From: Paenibacillus hemerocallicola
GTDB lineage: Bacteria > Bacillota > Bacilli > Paenibacillales > NBRC-103111
Length of the DNA stretch: 64,000 nucleotides
Direction: 5' to 3'
NCBI RefSeq assembly: GCF_006265175.1
Contig: NZ_VDCQ01000006.1
Location: 68,074-132,073 of the forward strand
Shown one piece after another: positions 1 through 7,217 of this stretch (position 1 is its first letter; each line of letters begins with the position of its first letter). Below the pieces are notes generated by a model. That model worked only from the letters and a program-made list of their open reading frames with translations. It was not told the origin of the DNA and made no database searches. The position numbers were made by a program, and so were the translations under genes.

Positions 1-107
1 ATTATTTGCTCTCCTTCGGCGGGAAAATCCGTGTGCTGGAGCCTGAGGAGCTGAAGGCCCATATGATCGACATCACTTCGTCTCTTCTCGATTATTATCG
101 ATCGTGA
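1..107 (+). CDS. C-terminal end of a WYL-domain transcriptional regulator (partial)
   Basis: Only the last 34 codons are present, in the frame starting at base 3 and ending with TGA at 105-107. The fragment reads YLLSFGGKIRVLEPEELKAH and closes with a helix ending in DYYRS. This matches the final strand and helix of WYL-domain (YafY/DeoR-type) regulators, where a surface strand is followed by a variant of the motif VLEPEEL. The helix-turn-helix part lies outside the window, so target and ligand cannot be judged. The SRPBCC gene downstream could be a regulated neighbour, which is inference. Confidence 0.7.
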   Translation, partial: YLLSFGGKIRVLEPEELKAHMIDITSSLLDYYRS

Positions 108-185
108 ATCGTAAACACTGACCTTCTTTGTCAGTGTTTTTACTTTATAATGAGTGCAAAAGGTTAACGTATAGGAGGAGACGGG

Positions 186-791
186 TTGGCGGGCGCTATG
201 TTCAAACAAGCGGTGAAAGAGGCTACAGGCGGCACTTGGGAAGAGTGGATCATAGAGCTGGACAAGACGGTGGGACGGCTGTGGTCCCATGAACAAGTCA
301 AGGAGCATATACGCGGACATTATCGGACTTCGGACGAGTGGAGCGAATGGATCGCAATTATGTACGGTCAATTGATGGGCCGAGTACCCGTCGGAGTATC
401 CAAGGATGCCGGCGTACAAATCGGCGTTCGAAAAACGTTGAGCGTAGCGAAAGAGGCGATATGGTCATTCCTTCTCACGCCTGAAGGATTGTCCATGTGG
501 ATCGGGGACGTCCCTTCATTTCCGTTGCGGGTAGGTTACGAATACGAATCGAAGGAAGGCGTCTCCGGCAAGATTACGGTGGTCGAGCCATTGCGGAAAT
601 TGCGCATGACCTGGAAGCGTCCGGAGTGGGATAAGCCGTCCCGGCTGCAATTGTATGTGTTGTCCACGAATTCCGGAAAAACGACTGTCGCGATCCATCA
701 GGAAATGCTGGAAGACGTCTACATGAGAGAAGTGATGCGGCGGTTCTGGGACGACATGTTGAATCAAATGAAGAAGCGGATGGAGGTCTAG
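186..791 (+). CDS. SRPBCC (AHSA1/START-like) domain protein
   Basis: This 201-residue soluble protein has a helical N-terminal third (residues 1-75, Trp-rich) and a C-terminal SRPBCC fold (about 80-195). Typical AHSA1 signatures are visible: a KTLSVAKEAIWSFLLTPEGL start, a WIGD segment, an acidic YESKEG strand, the strand LRMTWKRPEW and a final long helix RFWDDMLNQMKKRM. SRPBCC proteins bind hydrophobic ligands or act as stress-related co-chaperone-like proteins; the ligand here is unknown. The TTG start is chosen because AGGAGGAG at 172-179 lies at the right distance, while the ATG at 198 is too far. No signal peptide or membrane segment is seen. Confidence 0.75.
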   Translation: MAGAMFKQAVKEATGGTWEEWIIELDKTVGRLWSHEQVKEHIRGHYRTSDEWSEWIAIMYGQLMGRVPVGVSKDAGVQIGVRKTLSVAKEAIWSFLLTPEGLSMWIGDVPSFPLRVGYEYESKEGVSGKITVVEPLRKLRMTWKRPEWDKPSRLQLYVLSTNSGKTTVAIHQEMLEDVYMREVMRRFWDDMLNQMKKRMEV

Positions 792-793
792 CG

Positions 794-868
794 ATGAACA
801 AATTCAGCCATATCGATCTGAGAGTGAACGATTGGGACATTTGCTTCCCTGAATGGTTATTATTATAA
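794..868 (+). pseudogene. Remnant of a glyoxalase/VOC-family gene (N-terminus only)
   Basis: Two bases after the SRPBCC stop, an ATG opens a 24-codon frame reading MNKFSHIDLRVNDWD, which then loses sense and stops at TAA 866-868. The first 15 residues look like the first beta strand of a glyoxalase/bleomycin-resistance protein (HIDLRV, with the metal-binding His). The rest of the family is absent downstream. The best reading is a truncated gene formerly co-transcribed with the SRPBCC gene. It could instead be a short leader peptide, but the family-like sequence argues against that. Confidence 0.5.
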
Positions 869-912
869 TAACGATGATCCAACAAAAATATCCATTAAAA
901 AGGAGATTGCAA

Positions 913-1335
913 ATGTCGGTCGACGTTTATTTGAACTTTAATGGAAATTGTCGAGAAGCCGTTACCTATTACGCACAAGTTTTCGGAACGCAAGAGCCCA
1001 GATTGATGTCTTTTGGGGACGCGCCGCCCAACCCGGGTTACGAGCTTCCCGAGGAAGCGAAAAGCTTGATCATGCACTCCCGGCTATCCATCTTTGGAAG
1101 CAATGTCATGTTTTCCGACGTGTTTCCGGGCATGCCCTTCGTCTTAGGGAACAATATCAGTCTGGCGATCGTAGTAGACGACCTGGACGCTCTCCAATCC
1201 GCTTTCGATAAGCTCAGAGAGGGCGGGAATGTCGGCATGGAGCTTCAAGAAACGTTCTGGAGCAAGCGCTACGGCAGCTTGACGGACAAGTTCGGCGTGC
1301 AATGGCAATTCAACTTCGGCACGGGTGAATGGTGA
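913..1335 (+). CDS. VOC-family (PhnB/YjdN-like) protein
   Basis: This 140-residue protein starts MSVDVYLNFNGNCREAV, followed by YYAQVFG and an HSRLSIFGSNVMFSDVFPG segment, and ends SKRYGSLTDKFGVQWQFNF. This is the usual 3-demethylubiquinone-9 methyltransferase/PhnB-type glyoxalase fold, made of two beta-alpha-beta-beta-beta units. Family members are small metal-dependent or metal-free enzymes of mostly unknown substrate. The ATG at 913 is chosen because AAAGGAG sits at 899-905. The frame stays open upstream, but that part is AT-rich and unlike the family. A hairpin terminator follows directly. Confidence 0.8.
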   Translation: MSVDVYLNFNGNCREAVTYYAQVFGTQEPRLMSFGDAPPNPGYELPEEAKSLIMHSRLSIFGSNVMFSDVFPGMPFVLGNNISLAIVVDDLDALQSAFDKLREGGNVGMELQETFWSKRYGSLTDKFGVQWQFNFGTGEW

Positions 1336-1355
1336 TCATCCGTTCGGCCTCTTGT

Positions 1356-1380
1356 AAAAACGGCAGCGATGCCGTTTTTT
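1356..1380 (+). terminator. Rho-independent terminator after the VOC gene
   Basis: A perfect 10-bp inverted repeat AAAAACGGCA/TGCCGTTTTT with a four-base GCGA loop runs into a T tract, 20 bases after the stop codon. Confidence 0.85.
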
Positions 1381-1448
1381 ATCGTTTTGATTGAAAACGT
1401 TCTCATATGCCTCATGCCATTTACCGAGCCGACGGGGAGGAGCCGCAA

Positions 1449-2336
1449 ATGAAGTCGGTTTTTGAACAATGGAGCGTCAGTCCGCTCGTGCCGTATATGC
1501 GTCAGGCGGACTTTGCGGTGCGATATCCGTATAAGCACGGGGAACGGCGATTGCTCGACTATTTGCTCATCTATGTGCAGGAGGGGAGCTTTCACCTTCA
1601 TGTGGAAGGTAAGGAATACAAGCTGCGAAACGGAGATTTCGGCCTGGTGCAGCCCGGCGATCTGCATGCGTTCGAAGGGGCGACGAATACGATAACGCCT
1701 TTCGCCCATCTGGATTTGTTTTACAACCCGCAGCGTCAGGACAGCTTTCCGACGAAGCCGGGGCAGGTGGCGCTGGGGGATTACGCGCATCTGATGCAGC
1801 CCAGGCTAAACGATTACGACGACGTGCAAGTTCCGGTTCAGTTTTATCCGTCGGATGCGACGCATTTTCGCGATACGTTTCTTCGGGCGATCGCCCTATG
1901 GATGGAGCAGACGCCACTGGCGCGGCTCGAAGTCCAGCAGTTAATGACGGAGGTTGTGCTCATGCTGCTGCAAAGCTACGGCAAAGGCGGACACGCTCCG
2001 GCGGATGCGGGACAATTGAATTGGGTTACATCCTACTGCTCCTTGCGCTTGTCCGAGCGATTGACCGTGGAGCAGCTGGCGCATCAGGCCAAGCTGTCGC
2101 CGTCCCGGTTTACGGCTCGATTCCGGCAAACGTTCGGTCAATCCCCCTATCAGTACGTGCTCCGCATGCGCGTGCAGCATGCCAGGGAGTTGCTCGCCGG
2201 CTCGACGAGTACGCTGCCGCAAATCGCCGACTTGTGCGGATTTACCGACATCCATCATTTCTCCAAAGCGTTCAAGAAAAGCACAGGCGTAACTCCGGGA
2301 TCGTACCGCCATGAGCATCAGCGTCAGTCGTACTAA
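1449..2336 (+). CDS. AraC-family transcriptional regulator with cupin sensor
   Basis: This is a 295-residue regulator. Residues about 25-140 form an AraC-type cupin (YVQEGSFHLHVEGKEYKL, then GDFGLVQPGDLHAF), typical of carbohydrate sensing. Residues about 185-285 carry the two helix-turn-helix motifs, including TVEQLAHQAKLSPSRFTARF and IADLCGFTDIHHFSKAFKK, with the conserved TPGSYR end. The ATG at 1449 has GGGGAGGAG upstream at 1434-1442. The dioxygenase-like gene follows on the same strand, and such AraC-dioxygenase pairs are common in Paenibacillaceae, so local activation is a reasonable inference. The effector cannot be read from sequence. Confidence 0.9.
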   Translation: MKSVFEQWSVSPLVPYMRQADFAVRYPYKHGERRLLDYLLIYVQEGSFHLHVEGKEYKLRNGDFGLVQPGDLHAFEGATNTITPFAHLDLFYNPQRQDSFPTKPGQVALGDYAHLMQPRLNDYDDVQVPVQFYPSDATHFRDTFLRAIALWMEQTPLARLEVQQLMTEVVLMLLQSYGKGGHAPADAGQLNWVTSYCSLRLSERLTVEQLAHQAKLSPSRFTARFRQTFGQSPYQYVLRMRVQHARELLAGSTSTLPQIADLCGFTDIHHFSKAFKKSTGVTPGSYRHEHQRQSY

Positions 2337-2478
2337 GGCTCGTTCCAGCTTGAAACGCAGTCGGAATGTACAAAAACACGACGGCTTTTCACAAAGAAAT
2401 ACATGTTCGCTCCTGCTACAATCGGATTAGATCGCAGCAGAAATTGCTGCAAATATGCCGAAGCGAGGTCATGAGCGC

Positions 2479-3324
2479 ATGGAGAAGAGCTTACCGACAG
2501 GGGCATCCGGAGGCTTGCCCGATCTGAACGACAGCTATGCGGTGGCGCGGGAGCAGGCGGAGAGCTACCGCGAGAACGGACATATCGTACTGCGTCAGGT
2601 GGCAAGCGCGCAAGAAATCGCCGCATACCGGCCGGCCATTGCGGACTTTGTGCGCAAGCAAAATACCCATTCGAAGCCGCTGCACGAACGGGATACGTAT
2701 GGAAAGGCGTTTATCCAGATCGGCAATTTATGGACGAAGGACGATGCGTCGAGAGCATTCGTGCTTGCCCGTAGGTTCGCCCGGATCGCCGCAGACTTGA
2801 TGGGGGTCGACGGAGTCCGCATCTATCACGATCAGGCGTTGTTCAAGGAGCCGGGCGGCGGACATACGCCATGGCATCAGGATCAAATCTATTGGCCGCT
2901 CGATACGCCGAATATGATTACGATGTGGATGCCGCTCGTGCCCGTTTCCGAAGAAGTGGGCTCGATGACGTTCGCATCCGGCTCGCATAAGCTCGGATAT
3001 ATAAGCAAGGCGGTCATCTCGGACGAGTCTCACCGAACGCTTGGAGCGTATATCGAGAGCAAAGGGCTGGAGAAGGCGAACTACGGGGCGCTGTCCGCGG
3101 GCGACGCCACCTTCCATGCGGGCTGGACGCTGCACGCGGCTCCCGGCAATCCGACGGAGACGATGCGCGAGGTCATGACGATCATCTATTTCGCGGACGG
3201 GGTCAAGGTGGCCGAACCGGATTCCAATGCGAGACGGAACGATCTGGAGGCGTGGTTTCCGGGGCTGAAGCCGGGGGATACGGCGGCCAGCCGCCTGAAT
3301 CCGCTGGTCTTCTCGCGATATTAA
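2479..3324 (+). CDS. Phytanoyl-CoA dioxygenase (PhyH) family protein
   Basis: This Fe(II)/2-oxoglutarate-dependent oxygenase of about 281 residues has the facial triad in place: WHQD gives His133 and Asp135, and TLHAAPGNPT gives the distal His219, followed by an Arg suited to 2-oxoglutarate binding. The fold elements IYHDQALFKEPGGG and MWMPLVPVSEEVGSMTFASGSHK are standard for PhyH proteins that hydroxylate small metabolites. The substrate is unknown. I chose ATG 2479, which has GAGGT at 2465-2469; ATG 2455, eight codons earlier, lacks a ribosome site. The stop codon abuts, with no spacer, the stop codon of the convergent cytochrome gene. Confidence 0.85.
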   Translation: MEKSLPTGASGGLPDLNDSYAVAREQAESYRENGHIVLRQVASAQEIAAYRPAIADFVRKQNTHSKPLHERDTYGKAFIQIGNLWTKDDASRAFVLARRFARIAADLMGVDGVRIYHDQALFKEPGGGHTPWHQDQIYWPLDTPNMITMWMPLVPVSEEVGSMTFASGSHKLGYISKAVISDESHRTLGAYIESKGLEKANYGALSAGDATFHAGWTLHAAPGNPTETMREVMTIIYFADGVKVAEPDSNARRNDLEAWFPGLKPGDTAASRLNPLVFSRY

Positions 3325-4236
3325 TCAAGGAACGATACGATTCAGAACGGCTGCCGCTTCGGCCCGGCTGATCGAATGGTCGGGGCGGAACGTACCGTCC
3401 TCGTAGCCGTTGAACAGGCCGGCTTTTACGGCTGCCCGGATCACGCCGCCCGCCCAATGATCGACCGTCACGTCCCGGAAGGAGACAGAGGCGGAGTCTC
3501 CGGTATCGAGCACCTCGCTGCGTGTCACGATAGCCGCGATCTCGGCCCGGCTGATCGGTTTGTCCGGACGGAAGCTGGAGTCCGGATATCCGTCGACGAT
3601 ACCGTATTCTATCGCCGTGACGATGTGCGTTTTGTATTTGGATTTGGCGATGTCTTTCCATTCCGCGCCGGAATCGTTGGATAGAAACAGCTGCTTCGCC
3701 TTGACCAAATAAGCGACGAATTCGGCTCTTGTAATCGGCTGATCCGGCTTGTACAGCAAGCTGCCGTTAACGGTGTACCCGTCGACGGCTTGTTTGCGTT
3801 GCAGAGCCGTTATCGCCGCTTCCGCCCAATGACCGGCTATATCCGAGAAATCGGTCGGGATGCCGTTCAAGGACAATACATATTTGACGATGGCCTCGTA
3901 TTCCTCTTCGCGAAGCGAACCCGGAGCGTTCTCTGGCATTTTCTCGCTGATGAAGGCGAATGCTCGATCATAAGCGCCGTATCTTTTCTTGAACCGGTCG
4001 TTCACAAGCGCGGGATTGCGGCCGATACCCGCTCCGTCCGTCGCGTGGCATGCCATACAGTTTTGCTTGTAAAGCTCCTCTCCGGATAACGCCTCGACGG
4101 CCGCAGTCGGATTCGAACCGGTTTGGGCGGAGGATGCCTGATCCTGGGTATAGAGGAGCGAAACCGCCGAGAACGCGGCGATCGAGAGTGCTGCTGACAG
4201 CATCCATCTACCGTTTCGGGAAGAAGGGAAACGCAT
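3325..4236 (-). CDS. SLH-anchored c-type cytochrome (cytochrome c fused to three S-layer homology domains)
   Basis: This 303-residue exported protein has four parts. They are a signal/anchor segment (about 10-30), a small class I cytochrome c module (about 45-125) with one haem site CMACH at 60-64 and a plausible axial Met in SEKMPEN, and three SLH repeats (about 133-184, 193-240, 252-303). Each repeat has the conserved GY-F-PD and TRAE/SRAE signature. SLH domains bind pyruvylated secondary wall polymer, so the haem domain should be held on the outer wall face. A one-haem module suits electron transfer rather than catalysis. The partner is not evident in the neighbourhood. The start has AAAGGCGG upstream on this strand. 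Confidence 0.88.
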   Translation of the reverse strand: MRFPSSRNGRWMLSAALSIAAFSAVSLLYTQDQASSAQTGSNPTAAVEALSGEELYKQNCMACHATDGAGIGRNPALVNDRFKKRYGAYDRAFAFISEKMPENAPGSLREEEYEAIVKYVLSLNGIPTDFSDIAGHWAEAAITALQRKQAVDGYTVNGSLLYKPDQPITRAEFVAYLVKAKQLFLSNDSGAEWKDIAKSKYKTHIVTAIEYGIVDGYPDSSFRPDKPISRAEIAAIVTRSEVLDTGDSASVSFRDVTVDHWAGGVIRAAVKAGLFNGYEDGTFRPDHSISRAEAAAVLNRIVP

Positions 4237-4334
4237 GGAACGTACCGCCTTTCGTGTCGTCGGATAAGGTGGCGACAGTATAGCACGAAAATATGACGTT
4301 CTTATGACGGGACGCGCTTAGCGTTATGGCAAGC

Positions 4335-4362
4335 AAAAAACCGGCCTTGGGAGGCCGGCTTT
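4335..4362 (-). terminator. Terminator for the secreted Lys/His-rich protein gene
   Basis: The hairpin GCCGGCCTC/AAGGCCGGTT-type stem on the minus strand is followed by TTTTTT. It separates the 4373-4954 gene from the cytochrome gene downstream. Confidence 0.8.
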
Positions 4363-4372
4363 GGAGGTTGGC

Positions 4373-4954
4373 TCAAAACGGGAACGCATCGTTATCGGCT
4401 TGAGTTTCCTTCGCCTTTTTGTTTTCTTTCCCTTTATGGTCTTTGCCTTTATGTTCCTTGCCTTTGTGGTCTTTGCCTTTATGCCAGTCTTTCCAATCCT
4501 TGTTGTTGACCAGCATTTTGATATGCTCGGGCAGTCTTTCCTTAATACGGTCCGCTTTCTCCTGCGTCCATTTGCCCGATTTGACCGCTTCGTCGATTTT
4601 TTGCAGGCGAATGGCGAGCAGGCGATTGATCAGATCGGCCTCTTGGATGCCTTTCGTGCCGGCGACTTCGACAATGCTTTTGCCGCCTTCGAGCTGCTTC
4701 ATCAGCTCGCCCTTGTCGATGCCGATGATCGCGGCCGCGTCCTCGATCAGGAAAAATCCTTTGTGCCGTTCCTTTTCGTCCTTCGCTGCCGAGGACGGTC
4801 CCGCATCGGGAACGGTTTGTCTCGCCTCGGGAGATTCAGGGTGGCGCACGGAAGCATGGGCTTGCAGGCCGGGAGCGGAAAAGAAAATAGTCCCCGACAT
4901 GCCGAGGACGAAGGTGCCGAGTGCGAGCCGCTTGAGCGTATTTCGGGTGTTCAT
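4373..4954 (-). CDS. Secreted protein of unknown function with a Lys/His-rich tandem-repeat tail
   Basis: This 193-residue protein has a clear signal peptide (about 1-34; the hydrophobic stretch LALGTFVLGMSGTIFFSA ends QAHA). A helical middle region (about 60-140) contains FFLIEDAAAIIGIDKGELMKQL and ends in KLP-type helices with the pattern GKWTQEKADRIKERL. That middle region resembles small secreted Bacillales proteins of unknown role. The tail (about 155-185) repeats HKGKDHKGKE twice, a strongly basic, His-containing low-complexity tract that could bind wall polymer, DNA or metal. I do not recognise a named family. It has its own terminator and appears monocistronic. Confidence 0.75.
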   Translation of the reverse strand: MNTRNTLKRLALGTFVLGMSGTIFFSAPGLQAHASVRHPESPEARQTVPDAGPSSAAKDEKERHKGFFLIEDAAAIIGIDKGELMKQLEGGKSIVEVAGTKGIQEADLINRLLAIRLQKIDEAVKSGKWTQEKADRIKERLPEHIKMLVNNKDWKDWHKGKDHKGKEHKGKDHKGKENKKAKETQADNDAFPF

Positions 4955-5068
4955 GGAACATCACCTTTCCTTTCATCTATATTCGCCGTTAGTTTGTTCC
5001 AAACTTTGGAGAATCATACGGGAAAGGAGGCCTGAGTCCATGGTACGGATACGAACAGGGAATGGCAA

Positions 5069-5692
5069 TCAGAACGCAATGCGATACAAAGGCATCACTT
5101 GCTCGAACGTATGTTTGATCGTATCCGCGAATTGTCCGGGATCTTTTACTATCGGGTCATCGCGTCCGATATGGATTCCGCATAGCGCCTCCGTTTTTTT
5201 GACCCGTTTCAGCTTGTCGATGACGACGGCGAAGTCGTGTTCGTCCATCTCGCCGTGCGGGGACGATTCGGGCTGCATATGGTCGGTCGACCAGCGGAAG
5301 TGTGCGGGAATGGCGCTGCGGATCTCGCTCAGCCGCTCTTCGAGATGACGGGCGAACACCTCTTTATGATCGCTCTCGTAGATGACGGCGAATTGAATGA
5401 ACAGATGGGTAGACCACATCCCTAATTGAAAATGGGGATGAGCCTTGTAGCCTTTCTTGCTGTTCGCCCAAGCGACCCACGTATCGGCCGGCGGATTGAT
5501 CGTTCTGCGCGCGTGCTTGGCTACGTGAGGGAACATCGGCTCCCCGCAGTGCGCGGACAGAAACGGGGAAAGCTCCTCGCCGAGAAGGGTCAGCTTCGGC
5601 CTGACGAGCCGGATCAACGCTTCCATGCGAGGCTCCAGTCCGGGAATCGCAAATACTTCGAAGTCTTGTCGGGTAAAGGTAGGGAATGTCAT
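5069..5692 (-). CDS. yktB: YktB/UPF0637 (DUF1054) family protein
   Basis: This cytosolic protein of about 207 residues begins MTFPTFTRQDFEVFAIPGLE and contains ALIRLVRPKLTLLGEELSPFLS, HVAKHARRTINPPADTWVAW and HPHFQLGMWSTHLFIQFAVI, all characteristic of the YktB family of Bacillales. Its function is not established. The ATG at 5692 is chosen because GGAGG lies six bases upstream on this strand; the open frame extends seven codons further to a TTG without such a site. It is divergent from the copper-amine-oxidase-domain gene. Confidence 0.85.
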   Translation of the reverse strand: MTFPTFTRQDFEVFAIPGLEPRMEALIRLVRPKLTLLGEELSPFLSAHCGEPMFPHVAKHARRTINPPADTWVAWANSKKGYKAHPHFQLGMWSTHLFIQFAVIYESDHKEVFARHLEERLSEIRSAIPAHFRWSTDHMQPESSPHGEMDEHDFAVVIDKLKRVKKTEALCGIHIGRDDPIVKDPGQFADTIKHTFEQVMPLYRIAF

Positions 5693-5883
5693 AGGAAGCC
5701 TCCGGCCTATCAAACTTGTTGTAGCGTACCGTTCACATAAGTTCTACAGTACAGCAAACGGGAATTCGGCGCAAATGTCCGTCTCCTTTCTAGGCGGAAT
5801 TCGACATGTGAGTTATAATAGAAACTGGAAAAGAATACATATACTCGTCGTCAGGAACGAGAGAGTAGAGAGAGGAGCGGAAG

Positions 5884-6813
5884 ATGGAACGAGCCGGATT
5901 GAAAAAAACGATTCTGCTGACGATCGCGATGGGGATCGTCTTTACGGGCGGAGTGTACGCGAAGGATACGCTGGAGAAGGTGGAAGCTTACTTGCGTCCC
6001 GATTTCAAGGTCGAGGTCAACGGGAAAAGCGTGAAGGATGCGACCCCGCTCATTTATGAAGGAAACAGCTATTTGCCGTTCCGGTCGATAGGCGAGCTGC
6101 TCGGCGCCGTCGTAAGCTGGGACGAGGACAAGAAGATCATCAAGCTGGCTATGCCGGTCCAATCGCAGCCCGGCACGGACAACCCGGCTACAGGGGGCAA
6201 TACGGGCACAAGCGCCGGTACGGGTACGGGAATAACGGGTACGGGAACTACCGGTACCGGAACCGCTGGAACGGGAACCGGCTCCGGAGCCGTCATCAAT
6301 CCGCCGAAAGTGGAAGTACCCGAGCAAATTACGCTGGATACGCCTATCCGCTATAACTTCGTTCACGAGAATAAGACGTATCCGACATTGGCCAACCTGT
6401 ACAAGGGAACCGTCTATTTGCGCTGGAAAGATATCAAGGAAATTCCGATCAACGTCGGCACCCCGCAGCTTACCAAAGAAAAGCTGACCGAAGAGCAGTA
6501 CGTGCATATCGATTTGGTCAAGCCTTACTGGAACGAGCAAGTGAAGGGCGATTTGCGCGCGTATGCGATTATCGAGGGCGGCGGCACGATTTCCGAAGAG
6601 AAGCTGAAGGCGCTGAACGATTATTTCGGCACTTACGAGACCGGCCTTACGATCAAGCCGCTGGAGGGCGAGAACGAATATGCGGTGCTGGCGCAGGGCA
6701 TAGACAAATGGTTCATGCAATACAGTCTCCGTTTTTGGCAGCAATTCGACGGGAAGTGGAACGTTTCGAGCACCGGCTGGAAGTCTTATCCGAAGGAGAC
6801 GACGAACCCGTAG
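5884..6813 (+). CDS. Secreted copper amine oxidase N-terminal (stalk) domain protein
   Basis: This 309-residue exported protein has a signal peptide at about 1-27. A stalk domain of the copper amine oxidase N-terminal type follows (about 38-90, with VEVNGKSVKDATPLIYEGN, YLPFRSIGELLGA and the closing VSWDEDKKIIKL). Next is a low-complexity linker (about 95-140) built of GTG/TGT units, then a C-terminal domain of about 160 residues that I do not recognise. The stalk domain is common in secreted Paenibacillaceae proteins and carries no oxidase active site, so enzyme activity should not be assumed. AGAGAGGAG precedes the ATG. Confidence 0.8.
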   Translation: MERAGLKKTILLTIAMGIVFTGGVYAKDTLEKVEAYLRPDFKVEVNGKSVKDATPLIYEGNSYLPFRSIGELLGAVVSWDEDKKIIKLAMPVQSQPGTDNPATGGNTGTSAGTGTGITGTGTTGTGTAGTGTGSGAVINPPKVEVPEQITLDTPIRYNFVHENKTYPTLANLYKGTVYLRWKDIKEIPINVGTPQLTKEKLTEEQYVHIDLVKPYWNEQVKGDLRAYAIIEGGGTISEEKLKALNDYFGTYETGLTIKPLEGENEYAVLAQGIDKWFMQYSLRFWQQFDGKWNVSSTGWKSYPKETTNP

Positions 6814-6824
6814 CCGGCAATCGC

Positions 6825-7060
6825 TCTATAGTTTCAAGTAGAAGATCGCAATTTGGGTTCGGTCCCGCAACCTTGATTTGCTCAATATTTCCGTTATGTC
6901 ATTTTTGATCGTTCCTTCGCTCAAGAACAATTCTTGGGCGATTTTTCTTTATCGGAGAGTCCTTCGGCGATTTTCTCGACAATTTGCCGCTCCGAGGCGG
7001 TCAAACCGTAATCGGCCAAAGTTTTGTCGACGGCGCCAGGATGTTTGCTTTTTTTGATCG
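6825..7060 (-). pseudogene. Decayed LuxR/NarL-type response-regulator gene: C-terminal HTH with a frameshift
   Basis: No single reading frame covers this stretch, but two minus-strand frames together spell a LuxR-type HTH. From about 7031 one frame reads YGLTASERQIVEKIAEGLSDKE and then breaks. After an A-run near 6939-6945 the next frame continues IAQELFLSEGTIKND, then ILSKSRLRDRTQIAIFYLKL, and stops at TAG 6825-6827. Joined, this matches the family pattern LT-RE--V---IAEGLS-KEIA--L-LSEGTVKN-----L-KL---RTQ. The receiver half is missing: upstream DNA is the htpG promoter. This is therefore a truncated, frameshifted relic rather than a sequencing slip in a whole gene. Confidence 0.75.
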
Positions 7061-7087
7061 GCGCACATTTTCCGTATAGTGGCAGTA

Positions 7088-7116
7088 TTGACATCAAAAA
7101 CGAGGAATGATATAAA
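7088..7116 (+). promoter_or_regulatory. Vegetative (SigA-type) promoter of htpG
   Basis: TTGACA at 7088-7093 and TATAAA at 7111-7116 are separated by exactly 17 bases. The expected start point, near 7123, falls at the edge of the CIRCE operator. Confidence 0.8.
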
Positions 7117-7124
7117 AAAAGAAG

Positions 7125-7151
7125 CTGGCACTCGCGAGTAGAGAGTGCTAA
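7125..7151 (+). promoter_or_regulatory. CIRCE operator (HrcA binding site) before htpG
   Basis: CTGGCACTC and GAGTGCTAA are separated by nine bases. The CIRCE consensus is TTAGCACTC-N9-GAGTGCTAA: the right arm is perfect and the left arm differs at two outer positions. It sits just after the -10 box, where HrcA normally blocks transcription. This predicts HrcA control of htpG, unlike B. subtilis, where htpG is not in the HrcA class. Confidence 0.8.
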
Positions 7152-7217
7152 CCGCTATCGTACAAAGAAGATCAATCGTTGACTGACCGAAGTTCCATAT
7201 CGAAAGGGGAAATACGA

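Noticed and set aside
5884-6813. Copper amine oxidase activity for the secreted stalk-domain protein
   Set aside because: Only the small N-terminal stalk domain is present; the catalytic domain with the topaquinone Tyr and copper histidines is absent.
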